Part shown: piece after piece, positions 1 to 6,526 of the stretch
How positions within the stretch are numbered: the stretch's first letter is position 1
Layout of the letters: every line of letters begins with the position of its first letter
Assembly: GCA_024710675.1 (NCBI GenBank)
Contig: JANJUH010000250.1
Coordinates: forward strand, 1 to 7,294
Source: Lysobacterales bacterium
GTDB lineage: Bacteria; Pseudomonadota; Gammaproteobacteria; Xanthomonadales; SZUA-5
Reading direction: 5' to 3'
Length of the DNA stretch: 7,294 nucleotides
The notes under the pieces: generated by a model
Database searches by the model: none
The model's input: only the letters and a program-made list of their open reading frames with translations
Told to the model about the DNA's origin: nothing
Translations under genes and position numbers: made by a program

Positions 1-2
1 GC

Positions 3-149
3 CTCGCGGCCATCGCCCAGGGCGTGGCCAAGCGCGCGCTGCAGGGCAATGCCTCGAGCACGCAGGCGGTCGAGGCCGGGCGCATGGTGCCGACGGTGGC
101 GGCGCTGGGGCTGGCGGCGGCGGAGGCGGGCGTCCAGGCTGGGGGATGA
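3..149 (+). CDS. C-terminal end of an unidentified protein (5' truncated)
   Basis: An open frame enters from the left edge of the window and ends at a TGA at 147-149, giving 48 residues. The tail is helix-forming and Ala-rich, begins LAAIAQGVAKRALQGN and ends EAGVQAGG. The frame is preferred over the other two because its residue composition is balanced and its third codon positions are strongly G/C, as in the other genes here; the competing frames give Arg/Trp-rich translations. I do not recognise the family, and no catalytic or binding motif is visible in the part shown. It is followed by a small hairpin and about 120 bases without a gene, so it probably belongs to a separate transcription unit from the efflux operon. 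Confidence 0.6.
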   Translation, partial: LAAIAQGVAKRALQGNASSTQAVEAGRMVPTVAALGLAAAEAGVQAGG

Positions 150-151
150 GC

Positions 152-170
152 GGCGAGGTCCGGCCTCACC
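152..170 (+). terminator. Possible weak terminator hairpin after the upstream gene
   Basis: Three bases after the stop codon, arms GGCGAGG (152-158) and CCTCACC (164-170) pair over seven positions with one C/A mismatch and a 5-base loop. No T-tract follows, so it does not meet the usual intrinsic terminator pattern. It could be an mRNA 3'-end hairpin or chance pairing in GC-rich DNA. Confidence 0.25.
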
Positions 171-270
171 TTGAACCGTGTCCCCTGCCGCCTGCCCCTT
201 GCCCCGCCTTTTCACCACCACCCCACCGCTCCCTGTTGCCCCATCACACTCGTCGCAGTACCCTGCGCAC

Positions 271-603
271 ATGCCCATCCTTGCCCGCCTGCTGATCCTG
301 CTCGCGCTGCTGATGCTGGTGCTGCCCGCACCGCTGAGGGCCTCGTGTTGCCCGGATCCGGCGCAGGCGAGCGGGCAGATGCCGGAGGCACCGCCCTGTC
401 ACGGCGATGCCGACGATCACCAGGCGCCCGCGGATGATCATTCCGGTTGCGAGGACGACTGCTGTCCCTGCCGGGCTCCGGTGCATCTGCCCGATACCGT
501 GATCCTCTCTCGCGCCACCTTGCCGCTGCCGTTGCCGGAGCTGGCCGAGCCGATGCTGTTGGCGACGCTCCGCATCCCGCCGCTCCCCCCTCCGATCGCC
601 TGA
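271..603 (+). CDS. Small exported Cys/His/Asp-rich protein, CopL-like in form, upstream of efflux operon
   Basis: A 110-residue protein with a clear signal peptide: MPILARLL followed by a Leu-rich core, and a likely signal peptidase I site after A24 (LRA before SCC). The mature part is dense in potential metal ligands: Cys 26, 27, 43, 60, 64, 65, 67 and His 44, 50, 57, 72, with a short ADDH repeat at residues 47-50 and 54-57 followed by CEDDCCPC (60-67). The last 40 residues are Leu/Pro-rich without Cys. ATG 271 is chosen because it starts directly with the signal peptide; the same frame is open from GTG 178, but that would put a long Pro-rich extension in front. No Shine-Dalgarno is visible before 271. 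Small Cys/His-rich secreted proteins such as Xanthomonas CopL commonly precede copper-resistance genes, and CopL is reported to be needed for copper-induced expression there. Homology is not proven here; the match is in size, composition and position. A role in periplasmic copper/silver binding or as a leader gene for the operon is inferred. Confidence 0.7.
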   Translation: MPILARLLILLALLMLVLPAPLRASCCPDPAQASGQMPEAPPCHGDADDHQAPADDHSGCEDDCCPCRAPVHLPDTVILSRATLPLPLPELAEPMLLATLRIPPLPPPIA

Positions 604-625
604 TCTCCCGCGTTCCGTGAACGGT

Positions 626-651
626 GCCGGCCGCAGCCGGCCTTGGCTGCG
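626..651 (+). promoter_or_regulatory. Two overlapping, mutually exclusive hairpins ahead of the efflux operon
   Basis: Hairpin A pairs GCCGGC (626-631) with GCCGGC (636-641) around the loop CGCA. Hairpin B pairs CGCAGCC (632-638) with GGCTGCG (645-651), seven perfect pairs around the loop GGCCTT. They share bases 632-641, so only one can form at a time. They start 22 bases after the stop of the small Cys-rich gene and end 42 bases before the TolC-type start. The layout resembles an RNA switch, but GC-rich DNA makes such pairings common and no U-tract follows either hairpin. Confidence 0.3.
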
Positions 652-693
652 CGCCCATGCGTCGCGGCCCCGTACCCGATGGGATCGATCACC

Positions 694-1917
694 ATGTGGA
701 CCACCCTGTTGCTGGCCGGCGCGCTCGCCGCCGGCGCGTCGCCCGAGCCGCTGACGCTCGATGCGGCGATCCGCCTTGCGGCGGAGCGCGAGCCCACGGC
801 GCTGGCCGCCGAGCACGAGGCCGCGGCGGCCGCCGCTGACGCCGACTTTTCTGCCCGCCTGCCGGCACCGATGTGGATGGCCGGCATCGAGAACCTGCCG
901 ATCGACGGGCCAGATGCCGGCCGCTTCGGCATGGACATGATGACCATGCGGATGGTGGGCATCGAGCAGATGTGGCCGAACCGGCGCATGCGCGACGCAG
1001 GCCGCGACGCCGCGCTGGCGATGGGCGATGTGTCCCGTGCCGAGGCCGAGGCGGCACGCCGCATGCGCGCCCGCGAGGCCGGCCGGATGTGGGTGGAGGG
1101 TTGGCGCGCTGGCGCCACCGCGCGCTTGCTGCGCGAGGAGATCGCCGCACTCGACGATGCCCTCGGTGCCGCCACGGCGATGGCGCGGGCCGAATCCGGC
1201 GGCGGCGAAGAGGTGCTGATGCTCGAGGTCGAGCGCGCCGAAGTCGAGGCGATGGCCGAGGCCATGGACGGCGAGCGGGCCGGTGTCGAGGAATGGTTCG
1301 CCGCCGAACTCGGAATGCCGATCGCGCTGGCCGAGGGTGCGCCCGACTGGACCCTGCCCGAGGTGACGGCGCTGGATGCCGTACTGCAACGTCATCCCGA
1401 GCTGCGCATGGCCGAGGCGATGCGCCTGCAGGCCGAAGCCGAGGCCGGCATGGCGCAGGCGCAGGGCGGCCCGGAATGGCGCTTCGCGGCCCGCTACGGC
1501 GCGCGCAGCGCCGGGCGCGACGACATGCTGGGGCTCGAAGTCGGCGTACGCTTCGATGCTTTTGCCCGCGACCGCCAGGACGCCCGGGAGCGCGCCGCGC
1601 ATGCCCGTGCCGATGCCGCTGCTGCTCGCTCGCTGGCAAAACAACGGGAGCTGCGGCAACTGGCCCGCAGTGCCAAGGCAAAAGCCGCCGCGGCGATGGC
1701 GGCCCAGCGGCGCATCGAGCAGGTCCTGCTGAAAGCCGCCGCCGATCACGCCGCGCTGGTGCGCAGCCGCTATGCCGCCGGCATGGCCAGCCTCGGCGAG
1801 GCGCTCACGGCCGAGCGCATGCATTACGTCCATCACCGCGAGGCCCTGCGCCTGCACGGCGAGGCCCTGCTGGCCCTGGTGGATCTCCATTACCTGCTGC
1901 CGGAGTGGCCGCAATGA
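694..1917 (+). CDS. TolC-family outer-membrane efflux protein (CusC/CzcC-like)
   Basis: Outer-membrane channel of a tripartite heavy-metal efflux system, 407 residues. It starts with a signal peptide (MWTTLLLAGALAAGA) and no lipobox Cys, so unlike E. coli CusC it is probably not a lipoprotein. The opening LTLDAAIRLAAEREP (20-34) is the typical first helix of the TolC family, and a second repeat begins near residue 225 (ALDAVLQRHPELRMAEAM). The body is Ala/Glu/Arg-rich alpha-helical coiled coil. Residues 60-99 resemble the conserved 'GlxNlP...MTMrmvGixQ.fP' region of metal-pump TolC proteins and hold nine Met (60, 62, 80, 82, 83, 85, 87, 93, 99). ATG 694 is chosen for the signal peptide and a GGGA at 681-684; an in-frame ATG at 679 is less likely. 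Its stop overlaps the adaptor start by 4 bases (ATGA), which indicates translational coupling. It is somewhat shorter than E. coli CusC, and the exact subfamily (CusC or CzcC) is set by the neighbouring pump rather than by this protein. Confidence 0.87.
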   Translation: MWTTLLLAGALAAGASPEPLTLDAAIRLAAEREPTALAAEHEAAAAAADADFSARLPAPMWMAGIENLPIDGPDAGRFGMDMMTMRMVGIEQMWPNRRMRDAGRDAALAMGDVSRAEAEAARRMRAREAGRMWVEGWRAGATARLLREEIAALDDALGAATAMARAESGGGEEVLMLEVERAEVEAMAEAMDGERAGVEEWFAAELGMPIALAEGAPDWTLPEVTALDAVLQRHPELRMAEAMRLQAEAEAGMAQAQGGPEWRFAARYGARSAGRDDMLGLEVGVRFDAFARDRQDARERAAHARADAAAARSLAKQRELRQLARSAKAKAAAAMAAQRRIEQVLLKAAADHAALVRSRYAAGMASLGEALTAERMHYVHHREALRLHGEALLALVDLHYLLPEWPQ

Positions 1918-3131
1918 ACCCTCGTATCGCTTATCCCCTGGTCATCGCCGCGGCTTTCGGGGCCGGCTGGTGGATGTCCCGCGGCGCCGCCCCGGCGCCC
2001 ACCGATCCGCATGCCGGCCATGGCCACGGTGAGGCCTCGGAAAGCCAGCCGGCGGCCGAAGTGTGGACCTGTCCGATGCACCCGGAAGTGCGCCAGGACG
2101 GCCCAGGATCCTGCCCGATCTGCGGCATGCCCCTGGTGCGCGCCGATGCTTCGGCCGCTGCCGCCAGCTCGGTGCATGTCGATCCCGGCCTGCAGCAGCA
2201 GCTCGGCATGCGCCTGGTCGAGGCGCGCTTGCAGACGCTCGAGGAGAGCAGCCGCGCGCCCTTGAAACTGGCCTATGACGAGCGCGAGCTGGTCGCCGAG
2301 CAGACCCGTGTCGAGGGCTACGTCACGCGCCTGCATGTGCGCGCCGCCGGCACCATCGTGCGCCGCGGCCAGCCGCTGGCAACGGTCTGGAGCGAACGCA
2401 TCGCGCAGGCTGCCGACGAGTGGAAGCTGCTGCGGAAACTCGGTCGCCAGGAGCTGGCCGAGGCCGCTGCCGAGCGCTTGCGCCGGCTCGGCGTCGATCC
2501 CGCGCGCCTGGGCGAGCGGCCGGGCGAGTTCATCGTGCGCGCGAGCCGCGATGGCGTCGTCGAGGAACTGGGCGTCTCCGAGGGCGCGATGGTCTCGGCC
2601 GGCATGCCGGTGGCGCGCGTGCGCGGCACCGCGGTGCTGTGGGCGATTGCCGAGTTCCGCGAGGGCGAGGCCCAGCCCGAGCCTGGACAGGTGCTCGAGC
2701 TGGATCTGGCGGCGCTGCCGGGCGAGGAGGTCACGGCGCGCGCGCTGGAGCCGCTGCCGGCACTTGAAGGCGAGCGCCGCGTGTTGCCGTGGCGGCTCGA
2801 GGTCGCCAACCCGGAGGGGCGGCTCAAGCCCGGCATGCTCGGTGAGGTGCAACTCGCCAGCGCACCGCGGCGCGTGCTGGCGGTGCCCGCCGAAGCCGTG
2901 ATCCGCACCGGCGAACGCAACCTGGTGATCGTCGCCGAGGACGATGGCGCCCATTTCCGCAGCGTGCCGGTGCTGCTCGGCATCGAGCAGGACGGCATGA
3001 TCGCGATCCGTCGCGGCTTGAGCGAAGGCCAGCGCGTCGTCGCCTCGGGGCAGTTCCTGATCGACTCGGAAGCCAACCTGCGGCGCGCCTTCGCCGGTGG
3101 TGAGGCGGCCGATCCGCACGCGGGGCACTGA
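1914..3131 (+). CDS. cusB: CusB-like periplasmic adaptor with N-terminal heavy-metal-binding domain
   Basis: Membrane fusion protein of 405 residues that links the RND pump to the outer-membrane channel. Residues 5-22 form a hydrophobic N-terminal membrane anchor. A His-rich stretch DPHAGHGHGE (31-40) follows, then a heavy-metal-binding domain at 51-75 with C53, M55, H56, C67, C70 and M72 in the pattern WTCPMHPEV...GSCPICGMPLV. The first half of the lipoyl-like domain lies near 133-155 (VEGYVTRLHVRAAGTIVRRG), a short helical hairpin at about 160-195, the second lipoyl half at about 203-235, then the beta-barrel and membrane-proximal domains. The protein ends in ADPHAGH, echoing the N-terminal His motif. 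The ATG overlaps the TolC-type stop and has GGAG at 1902-1905. The domain order is that of Cu/Ag adaptors of the CusB family, which pass Cu(I)/Ag(I) to CusA; in E. coli the N-terminal Met residues do this, while here the Cys/Met/His domain is the likely ligand set. The His tails could also bind divalent metal. Confidence 0.9.
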   Translation: MNPRIAYPLVIAAAFGAGWWMSRGAAPAPTDPHAGHGHGEASESQPAAEVWTCPMHPEVRQDGPGSCPICGMPLVRADASAAAASSVHVDPGLQQQLGMRLVEARLQTLEESSRAPLKLAYDERELVAEQTRVEGYVTRLHVRAAGTIVRRGQPLATVWSERIAQAADEWKLLRKLGRQELAEAAAERLRRLGVDPARLGERPGEFIVRASRDGVVEELGVSEGAMVSAGMPVARVRGTAVLWAIAEFREGEAQPEPGQVLELDLAALPGEEVTARALEPLPALEGERRVLPWRLEVANPEGRLKPGMLGEVQLASAPRRVLAVPAEAVIRTGERNLVIVAEDDGAHFRSVPVLLGIEQDGMIAIRRGLSEGQRVVASGQFLIDSEANLRRAFAGGEAADPHAGH

Positions 3132-3132
3132 C

Positions 3133-6100
3133 ATGATCGAAGCCCTGATCCGCGCTTCGCTGGAACGTCGCACGCTGGTCGCGATCCTGGCGCTGGTACT
3201 CGCGGCGTGGAGCGCCGTGACCGTCTGGCGCACCCCGGTCGATGCGATCCCCGACCTCTCGGACGTGCAGGTGATCGTGCGCGCGAGCTGGCCCGGGCAG
3301 ACGCCGCAGGTGGTCGAGGACCAGCTCACCTATCCGCTGACGACCACCTTGCTCGGCCTGCCGAAGGCGAAGATCGTGCGTGGTTACTCGCTGTTCGGCG
3401 ATGCCTTCGTCTACGTGATCTTTGCCGACGGCACCGATCTCTACTGGGCGCGCTCGCGGGTGCTGGAGGCGCTCTCGGGGCTGGAGGGCCGGCTGCCGCC
3501 GACGGCGCGGCTGACGCTGGGTCCGGATGCGACCGGCGTCGGCTGGGTCTACCAGTACGCGCTGGTCGATCGCGGCGGGAAGACCGATCTCGGGCAACTC
3601 CGTGAGCTTCAGGACTACTACCTGGGCCTGGAGTTGAAGAGCGTGCCCGGGGTCGCCGAGGTCGCCAGCCTGGGCGGCATGGTGCGCCAGCTCACGGTCG
3701 AGCTCAGGCCCGAGCGCATGCGCACGCTAGGCATCGGCCTCGATCAGATCACCGCAGCGATCACGCGCGACAACGGTGCCAGCGGCGGCGCGGCGATCGA
3801 ACTCGGCGAGACCGAGGTGATGGTGCGCGAACTCGGCTGGCGTCGCACGCCTGCAGAACTCGCCGAACTGCCGGTGCGGATCAGCGACGATGGCGCGCCG
3901 GTGACGCTGGGTGATGTCGCCAACGTGAGCTGGCAGCCAGCCATGCGGCGCGGCATCGGCGAACTCGACGGCGAGGGCGAGGTCGCCGGTGGCATCGTCG
4001 TGATGCGCACCGGCGAGAACGCGCTGGCAGTCATCGAGGCGGTCGAACAGCGCCTTGATGAGCTGAAGCGCGGCTTGCCTGAAGGGGTCGAGATCGTCAC
4101 CACCTACGACCGCTCGACGCTGATCGAAAAAGCCATCCGCCACATGGCGGAGAAGCTCGCCGAAGAGTTCCTGATGGTGGCGCTGGTATGCGCGCTGTTC
4201 CTGATGCACCTCCGGTCAGCCCTGGTCGCGATCGTCTGCCTGCCGCTGGGTGTCGGCGCCGCCTTCATCGCGATGTATGCGCTCGGCATTCCGGCCAACC
4301 TGATGTCGCTGGGCGGCATTGCGATCGCGATCGGCACGATGGTCGATGCCTCGGTGGTGACGGTGGAGAACGTGCACAAGCACATCGAGGCCCATCGCCA
4401 CCGCCATGGCCGCGACCCGGATGCCGGCGAGCACGCGAAACTGGTCGCCTCAGCCTGCGTCGAGGTCGGCCCCGCGCTGTTCTTCTCGCTGCTGGTGGTC
4501 ACCGTCAGCTTCCTGCCGGTGTTCGCGCTGGAGGCCCAGGAGGGCCGGCTGTTCCAGCCGCTGGCGTGGACCAAGACATTCGCCATGGCGTCGGCGGCGC
4601 TGCTGTCGGTGACACTGATCCCGGTGCTGTGCCTGCTGTTCACCCGTAGCGGCGTGCGCGCCGAACAGGACAATCCGCTCAATCGCTGGCTGATCGCTGC
4701 TTACCTGCCCTTGCTGCGCGGCGTGCTGGCGTGGCCGAAGACCACGCTCTTCGCCGCCTTGCTGGTGCTGGTGGCGACGCTGTGGCCGGCCAGTCGCCTC
4801 GGTACCGAGTTCCTGCCGCCGCTAGACGAGGGCGACCTGCTCTACATGCCCTCGGCGCTGCCGGGCCTGTCGCCGCAGAAAGCCGCCGAGCTGCTGCAGT
4901 ACACCGACCGCGTCATCAGGAGCTTCCCCGAGGTTGCGCGCGTGCATGGCAAGGCCGGGCGTGCCGAGACCGCGACCGACCCTGCGCCGCTCGAGATGTT
5001 CGAGACCGTGATCCAGTTGAAGCCACCGTCCGAGTGGCGACCGGGGCTGACGGTCGATGCGCTGGTCGCGGAACTCGACGCGGCGCTGCAGGTCCCCGGA
5101 CTGCGCAACGTCTGGGTGCAGCCGATCCGCAACCGCATCGACATGCTCGCCACGGGCGTCAAGAGCCCGGTGGCGCTGAAGATCAGCGGACCGGACCTGG
5201 CGACGATCGAGCGCCTCGGCGAGCAGGCCTCCGGGCTGATCGACGAGATCGACGGGGTGGCCAGCGTCTTCGCCGAACGCGTGCAGGGCGGGCGTTACAT
5301 CGATGTGCGCGTCGATGCGCTGAAGGCCGCGCAGGCCGGCATCACGCCGGGTGAGGTGCGGATGTGGATCGCGCAGGCGGTGGGCGGCATGGCGGTCGGC
5401 GAAGTGGTGGATGGCCGCGCGCGCTTCCCGATCGCCGTTCGCCTGCCACGCGAGTTGCGCGATTCGCTGGCCGATCTGCGCGCACTGCCGATCGTGCGCA
5501 TGGACGGGCGCACGATCACGCTGGGACAGGTCGCGGCCGTGGAGGTTGTCGACGGGCCGGCGATGATCCGCACGGAACAGGCGCGCCCGGCGGGCTTCGT
5601 CTACATCGAGGTGCGTGGCCGCGACCTCGGTGGCTTCGTCGCCGAGGCACGCGACAAGGTCGATGCCGCACTCGAACTGCCACCCGGCTACTCGCTGGCC
5701 TGGGCCGGCCAGTACGAGTACCTCGAGCGCGCGACCGAACGCCTGTCGCTGCTGGTGCCGGTCACCCTTGCCTTGATTGTCGTGCTGCTGCTGGGCGTGT
5801 TCCCGCGCCTGGCCGAGGTCGGCCTTGTCCTCGCCAGCCTGCCCTTCGCGCTGGTCGGCGGCGTCTGGCTGCTGTGGGGGCTGGACCACAACGTGTCGGT
5901 GGCGAGCGCGGTCGGCTTCATCGCGCTCGCGGGGCTGGCCGCCGAGTTCGGCGTCGTGATGTTGGTCTACCTCGACCAGGCCGTGGCGCGCTGGCGCAGC
6001 GAGGGTTGGCTGGTCGACGAGACCGCGCTGAAATCGGCCATCGAGGAGGGCGCGGCGCTGCGCGTGCGACCGAAGGCGATGACCGTGATCACCGTGCTCG

Positions 6101-6270
6101 CCGGCCTCGCGCCGGTGATGATCGGCCAGGCGCCTGGTGCCGAAGCCATGCAGCGCATCGCCGCGCCGATGCTGGGCGGCATGATCAGCGCGCCGATCCT
6201 GTCGATGCTGGTGATGCCGGCGGCCTACCTGTTGTGGCGGCGAAGGGAGATCCGAACGAGTCGCGCCTGA
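3133..6270 (+). CDS. cusA: CusA-like heavy-metal RND efflux pump, Cu(I)/Ag(I) type
   Basis: Inner-membrane proton-driven pump of the HME-RND family, 1045 residues (E. coli CusA is about the same length). TM1 lies near residues 14-31, TM2-TM7 between about 343 and 555, TM8-TM12 between about 873 and 1034, with the two large periplasmic porter/docking regions between them. Substrate methionines are conserved: M572 (GDLLYMPSALPG), M622 (PLEMFETVIQLK) and M671 (NRIDMLATGVKSP) align with E. coli M573, M623 and M672. Proton-relay residues D405 (GTMVDAS), E938 (AAEFGVVML) and K981 (RVRPKAMTV) are also present. The cytoplasmic loop after TM4 is His-rich (H415, 417, 421, 423, 425, 434). The start ATG is one base after the adaptor stop (TGACATG) with GGGG just upstream; the same frame is open further upstream but only within the adaptor gene. 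The conserved Met triad favours Cu(I)/Ag(I) over Zn/Co/Cd as in CzcA; the actual metal has not been tested. Confidence 0.94.
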   Translation: MIEALIRASLERRTLVAILALVLAAWSAVTVWRTPVDAIPDLSDVQVIVRASWPGQTPQVVEDQLTYPLTTTLLGLPKAKIVRGYSLFGDAFVYVIFADGTDLYWARSRVLEALSGLEGRLPPTARLTLGPDATGVGWVYQYALVDRGGKTDLGQLRELQDYYLGLELKSVPGVAEVASLGGMVRQLTVELRPERMRTLGIGLDQITAAITRDNGASGGAAIELGETEVMVRELGWRRTPAELAELPVRISDDGAPVTLGDVANVSWQPAMRRGIGELDGEGEVAGGIVVMRTGENALAVIEAVEQRLDELKRGLPEGVEIVTTYDRSTLIEKAIRHMAEKLAEEFLMVALVCALFLMHLRSALVAIVCLPLGVGAAFIAMYALGIPANLMSLGGIAIAIGTMVDASVVTVENVHKHIEAHRHRHGRDPDAGEHAKLVASACVEVGPALFFSLLVVTVSFLPVFALEAQEGRLFQPLAWTKTFAMASAALLSVTLIPVLCLLFTRSGVRAEQDNPLNRWLIAAYLPLLRGVLAWPKTTLFAALLVLVATLWPASRLGTEFLPPLDEGDLLYMPSALPGLSPQKAAELLQYTDRVIRSFPEVARVHGKAGRAETATDPAPLEMFETVIQLKPPSEWRPGLTVDALVAELDAALQVPGLRNVWVQPIRNRIDMLATGVKSPVALKISGPDLATIERLGEQASGLIDEIDGVASVFAERVQGGRYIDVRVDALKAAQAGITPGEVRMWIAQAVGGMAVGEVVDGRARFPIAVRLPRELRDSLADLRALPIVRMDGRTITLGQVAAVEVVDGPAMIRTEQARPAGFVYIEVRGRDLGGFVAEARDKVDAALELPPGYSLAWAGQYEYLERATERLSLLVPVTLALIVVLLLGVFPRLAEVGLVLASLPFALVGGVWLLWGLDHNVSVASAVGFIALAGLAAEFGVVMLVYLDQAVARWRSEGWLVDETALKSAIEEGAALRVRPKAMTVITVLAGLAPVMIGQAPGAEAMQRIAAPMLGGMISAPILSMLVMPAAYLLWRRREIRTSRA

Positions 6271-6273
6271 CAG

Positions 6274-6304
6274 CTGCTCCGGAAGGCCTTGCCACGGCGA
6301 GCAG
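6274..6304 (+). terminator. Possible terminator or 3'-end hairpin after cusA
   Basis: CTGCTC (6274-6279) pairs perfectly with GAGCAG (6299-6304) four bases after the cusA stop; the 19-base loop contains the palindrome AAGGCCTT (6283-6290). No T-tract follows, so Rho-independent termination is doubtful. It may simply protect the 3' end of the operon mRNA. Confidence 0.25.
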
Positions 6305-6317
6305 GAGGGGCCTGTCT

Positions 6318-6408
6318 GGTGCGGTTCACTGCTTTCACCGGCACCCTACAGATCGCGGCGAGGCTGCCCGTGGGCGCGTAGGGTGTGGTGAGCGCAGCGA
6401 ACCGCACC
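6318..6408. repeat. REPIN-like element: two inverted REP hairpins with GTAG heads
   Basis: The right unit (6378-6408, plus strand) is GTAG followed by GGTGTGGT (6382-6389), an 11-base loop, and ACCGCACC (6401-6408), an 8-bp stem with one G-T wobble. The left unit (6318-6349) is the same element on the minus strand, with GGTGCGGT (6318-6325) pairing to ACC and GCACC (6337-6345, one bulged G) and its GTAG head at 6346-6349. The two units agree at 27 of about 32 positions by eye and face each other head to head across a 28-base spacer. A GTAG tetranucleotide at the foot of an imperfect hairpin is the known hallmark of REP elements moved by RAYT (REP-associated tyrosine) transposases; paired inverted REPs are called REPINs. 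The sequence resembles the widespread family with a core close to GGTGCGGTTCGCTGCG. No RAYT gene is in the window. It may also act as a bidirectional mRNA stabiliser or transcription brake downstream of cusA. Confidence 0.75.
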
Positions 6409-6480
6409 GGCGGAGATGCGGGAGGGCCAGGCGCCGCCGGCTCGCTGGCGGCTGAAATGAGACTTTGTTACCTTGTGCGT

Positions 6481-6502
6481 CCGATGTGGCATGTGCCATC
6501 GG
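6481..6502. repeat. Imperfect palindrome upstream of the protease gene
   Basis: CCGAT, two unpaired bases, then GGC (6488-6490), ATGT, GCC (6495-6497) and ATCGG (6498-6502) form an inverted repeat with a 2-base bulge on the left arm. It lies about 80 bases before the protease start, close to the likely promoter region, so it could be an operator or a 5'-UTR hairpin. It matches no regulator site that I can name. Confidence 0.3.
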
Positions 6503-6526
6503 CGCGGGTCCGGTGGTGGGGGCATC

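Noticed and set aside
171..200. TTGAAC at 171-176 as a -35 box for the efflux operon
   Set aside because: No acceptable -10 hexamer lies at 16-20 bases downstream; the stretch is C-rich throughout.
873..1913. Long open frame upstream of and continuous with cusB
   Set aside because: It overlaps the TolC-type gene in another frame and its translation is Arg-rich nonsense. The adaptor proper begins at ATG 1914 with a membrane anchor and the typical 4-base overlap.
244..1914. 556-codon open frame on the minus strand, antisense to the small gene and the TolC-type gene
   Set aside because: It is a codon-position shadow of two well supported plus-strand genes in GC-rich DNA; its translation is a His/Gly/Arg-rich mixture with no recognisable domain.
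1890..3597. Long minus-strand frames opposite cusB and the start of cusA
   Set aside because: Shadow frames of high-GC coding sequence; no domain or ribosome binding site supports them.
4822..5889. 355-codon minus-strand frame within cusA
   Set aside because: Lies wholly inside a clearly conserved pump gene and has the composition of an antisense shadow.
6318..6408. CRISPR array or IS terminal inverted repeats
   Set aside because: Only two units, inverted rather than direct, with a 28-base spacer too short for any transposase gene; the GTAG heads fit REP elements better.
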